A stretch of DNA of 64,000 nucleotides from Leptolyngbya sp. FACHB-261. GTDB taxonomy: Bacteria > Cyanobacteriota > Cyanobacteriia > FACHB-261. Under the pieces are notes generated by a model that ran no database searches, was not told the origin of the DNA, and saw only the letters and a list, made by a program, of their open reading frames with translations. Within the stretch, counting starts at the first letter, position 1, and every line of letters starts with the position of its first letter. Shown here in pieces: positions 62,397 through 64,000 of the stretch. The stretch is from the NCBI RefSeq assembly GCF_014696065.1, contig NZ_JACJPL010000027.1, positions 558,001 through 622,000 on the forward strand, read 5' to 3'. The translations under genes and the position numbers were made by a program.

Positions 62397-64000
62397 TTAG
62401 CTGAGGTCTTGAGACAACTGCGTCCAGGCTGCTTCCAGCGCTTCTTTTAGCTTGCTAGGCTCGCGACCACCGGCTTGAGCTAAGTTGGGTCGCCCACCAC
62501 CCCCACCACCGCACAGCCTGGCAATACCGCCAATAAACTTGCCGGCTTGGAGACCCTTTTTGATTACAGAAGGACTGAAGGCAGCAACTAAGCTGACCTT
62601 ATCAGCTTCAGGGACTGAGCCGAGGATCACAGCGCCTTCGCCCAGCTTTTGCAGCAGACGTTCGGCAGCAGTTTTTAGAGCTTCCGGGTCACTATCGCCC
62701 AAATTTGCGACCAGCACCTTGAAGTCTCCTACGGCTTGGGCCTGCTCCAGCAGAGTCTCAGAACGGGCGATGGCTAGCTCACTCTTGAGCGCTTCCAGTT
62801 GCTTTTGCGCACCCTTGAGTTCTTCTTGAAGACTCGTGATCCGGGCAGGGATTTCTTCAGGTTTGACTTTGAATCGGTCACTGAGATCGCGCACCACACT
62901 ATCGCGCAGGGTCAGGTATTCCAAGACAGCTGAGCCTGCAATTGCCTCAATCCGGCGAATACCGGAGGCGACCCCCGTTTCTGCCACGATTTTGAATAGG
63001 CCAATCTCGGCAGTGTTGTTGACATGGGTGCCGCCACACAGCTCCATCGAAACCCCTGGCACGTCGATTACCCGGACCTGTTCGCCGTACTTCTCACCAA
63101 ACATCGCTACCGCGCCTTTGGCTTTGGCCTCGGTAAGAGCCATGGTGCTGCTTTGCAGGCTGTGGGTCTCAGAGATCCACAGGTTGACCTGCTCCTCGAT
63201 TTGCTGAATTTCAGCAGGGGTGAGAGGACGATTAAAGGTGTAGTCGAAGCGCAGTCGGTCAAAGGCCACCAGCGAACCGGCCTGCCCAATATTGGCGTCA
63301 ATCAGTTGCTTGAGCGCTGCCTGCAATAGATGAGTGGCAGTGTGATGGGCTTGAGCGCGCCGCCGACAGGCCAAGTCAATCTGGGCAGTGACCGGATCAC
63401 CGACCTTCAATTCACCCCGCTCCACGCGCCCGAAATGCACAAATAGACTACCGTCTTTCTTCACATCCTCAACGCGCACAACCACCGCGTCACCCAGAAG
63501 ATAACCACGGTCACCGATCTGCCCCCCCGACTCGGCATAAAAAGGTGTTTGGTCCAGGACCACCTGCACCTCAGTGCCCACACAGGCAGACTGCACAGGT
63601 TCACCTCCAACCAAGAGCACTTGCACGGCTGCCGGGGTCGAGTTGTCCTTGTAACCCGTAAACTCAGTCGCCTGTAAGCTTGCAGCTAAACTATCGAGGC
63701 TGCCTTGAACAGTCAGGTCAACTGTTTCGTGGGCATCACGGGAGCGCTCACGGGCCTGCTCTAACTCTCGCTCGTAGCCAGCCACATCAATGCTGAGCCC
63801 TTCCTCTTCAGCAATCTCCTGCGTTAGCTCCACAGGAAAACCATAGGTGTCAAAGAGCGTAAAGGCATCCAGTCCTGTGATCTGCTTAGAAGTTTGGGTT
63901 TCGGGCCGCTCCAAAATCTCCGCCAGCAACTTCTCGCCGCGCTCCAGAGTCTTGAGGAAGCGTTCTTCTTCGCGCTGAAGTTCGGCCTTAATCGCTGTTT
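62397..64000 (-). CDS. alaS: Alanine-tRNA ligase, 3' part (5' end beyond window)
   Basis: AlaS charges tRNA-Ala and edits mischarged Ser and Gly. The visible part covers the end of the catalytic/tRNA-recognition region ([20 protein letters not shown]), the editing domain with the zinc ligands [15 protein letters not shown] and [16 protein letters not shown], and the C-terminal DHHA1 domain with [20 protein letters not shown]. The frame stays open to base 64000, so the gene starts outside the window. About 535 codons are present of an expected 870-880. Confidence 0.96.
   Translation of the reverse strand, partial: TAIKAELQREEERFLKTLERGEKLLAEILERPETQTSKQITGLDAFTLFDTYGFPVELTQEIAEEEGLSIDVAGYERELEQARERSRDAHETVDLTVQGSLDSLAASLQATEFTGYKDNSTPAAVQVLLVGGEPVQSACVGTEVQVVLDQTPFYAESGGQIGDRGYLLGDAVVVRVEDVKKDGSLFVHFGRVERGELKVGDPVTAQIDLACRRRAQAHHTATHLLQAALKQLIDANIGQAGSLVAFDRLRFDYTFNRPLTPAEIQQIEEQVNLWISETHSLQSSTMALTEAKAKGAVAMFGEKYGEQVRVIDVPGVSMELCGGTHVNNTAEIGLFKIVAETGVASGIRRIEAIAGSAVLEYLTLRDSVVRDLSDRFKVKPEEIPARITSLQEELKGAQKQLEALKSELAIARSETLLEQAQAVGDFKVLVANLGDSDPEALKTAAERLLQKLGEGAVILGSVPEADKVSLVAAFSPSVIKKGLQAGKFIGGIARLCGGGGGGRPNLAQAGGREPSKLKEALEAAWTQLSQDLS

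Overview
The window looks like a chromosomal segment of a cyanobacterium, probably a non-heterocystous, Leptolyngbya-like one (inference). The evidence is an fbp-tal-zwf-opcA pentose-phosphate operon, a DUF1818 gene, GAF-rich histidine kinases, DUF4388/PATAN, roadblock and small-GTPase genes, Uma2 genes, dapL, and scattered single urease and B12 genes. Gene density is high. Many intergenic gaps carry short direct duplications of 9-16 bp.

Layout. 0-7.5 kb: a Uma2 gene; a cobalamin-riboswitch operon (cbtB plus a His-rich membrane protein); DUF1818; an orphan HigA-like antitoxin; mfd; an ADP-ribose-type Nudix gene. 7.7-14.4 kb: a coiled-coil protein with a C9 tract, thioesterase, stand-alone PII-like protein, hisF, a decayed OmpR-type response regulator, gloB and cobW. 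14.6-20.2 kb: a triple-GAF histidine kinase, an isolated ureB, a YcxB-like protein, a beta-lactamase-fold hydrolase and an unknown gene. 20.8-28.3 kb: one long minus-strand run from fbp through tal, zwf, opcA, a small secreted protein and cbiA to a DprA-like protein. 28.9-41.7 kb: TPR protein, argD, 2OG dioxygenase-like protein, a conservon-like signalling set (PATAN + GTPase, roadblock, second GTPase), a Nudix and macro-domain pair, methyltransferase, dapL, Uma2 and an HdeD-like protein. 42-46.4 kb: ABC ATPase, nitrilase, DUF427, CsbD, a lipoprotein and an unknown gene.

46.5-56.2 kb is accessory DNA. It starts with a winged-helix gene, an iteron-like array of about 12 repeats, an HTH gene and a leader that can fold as a three-way junction. 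Next comes an AT-rich, all-plus-strand series of unknown genes separated by integron attC sites. The R box that opens each of the first two cassettes is exactly complementary to the R'' box that closes it, and each of the first two sites has L boxes with extrahelical G. A row of 40-bp-spaced repeats ending in GTTATGC lies at the left edge and may be attI or an attI relic. No integrase is in the window, so this reads as an integrase-less cassette cluster (CALIN) or the distal part of an integron.

56.2-64 kb returns to core genes: an RsbRD-type histidine kinase, an MscS-related TM-helix channel, an SLH-domain protein, two small unknown genes and the 3' part of alaS, which runs off the window end.

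How the parts fit: Fbp, Tal, Zwf and OpcA form the oxidative pentose-phosphate route that supplies NADPH in the dark. CbtB, CobW and CbiA serve cobalt and cobalamin. The PATAN/GTPase/roadblock genes are probably one G-protein switch. No tRNA, rRNA or CRISPR array was found by eye.
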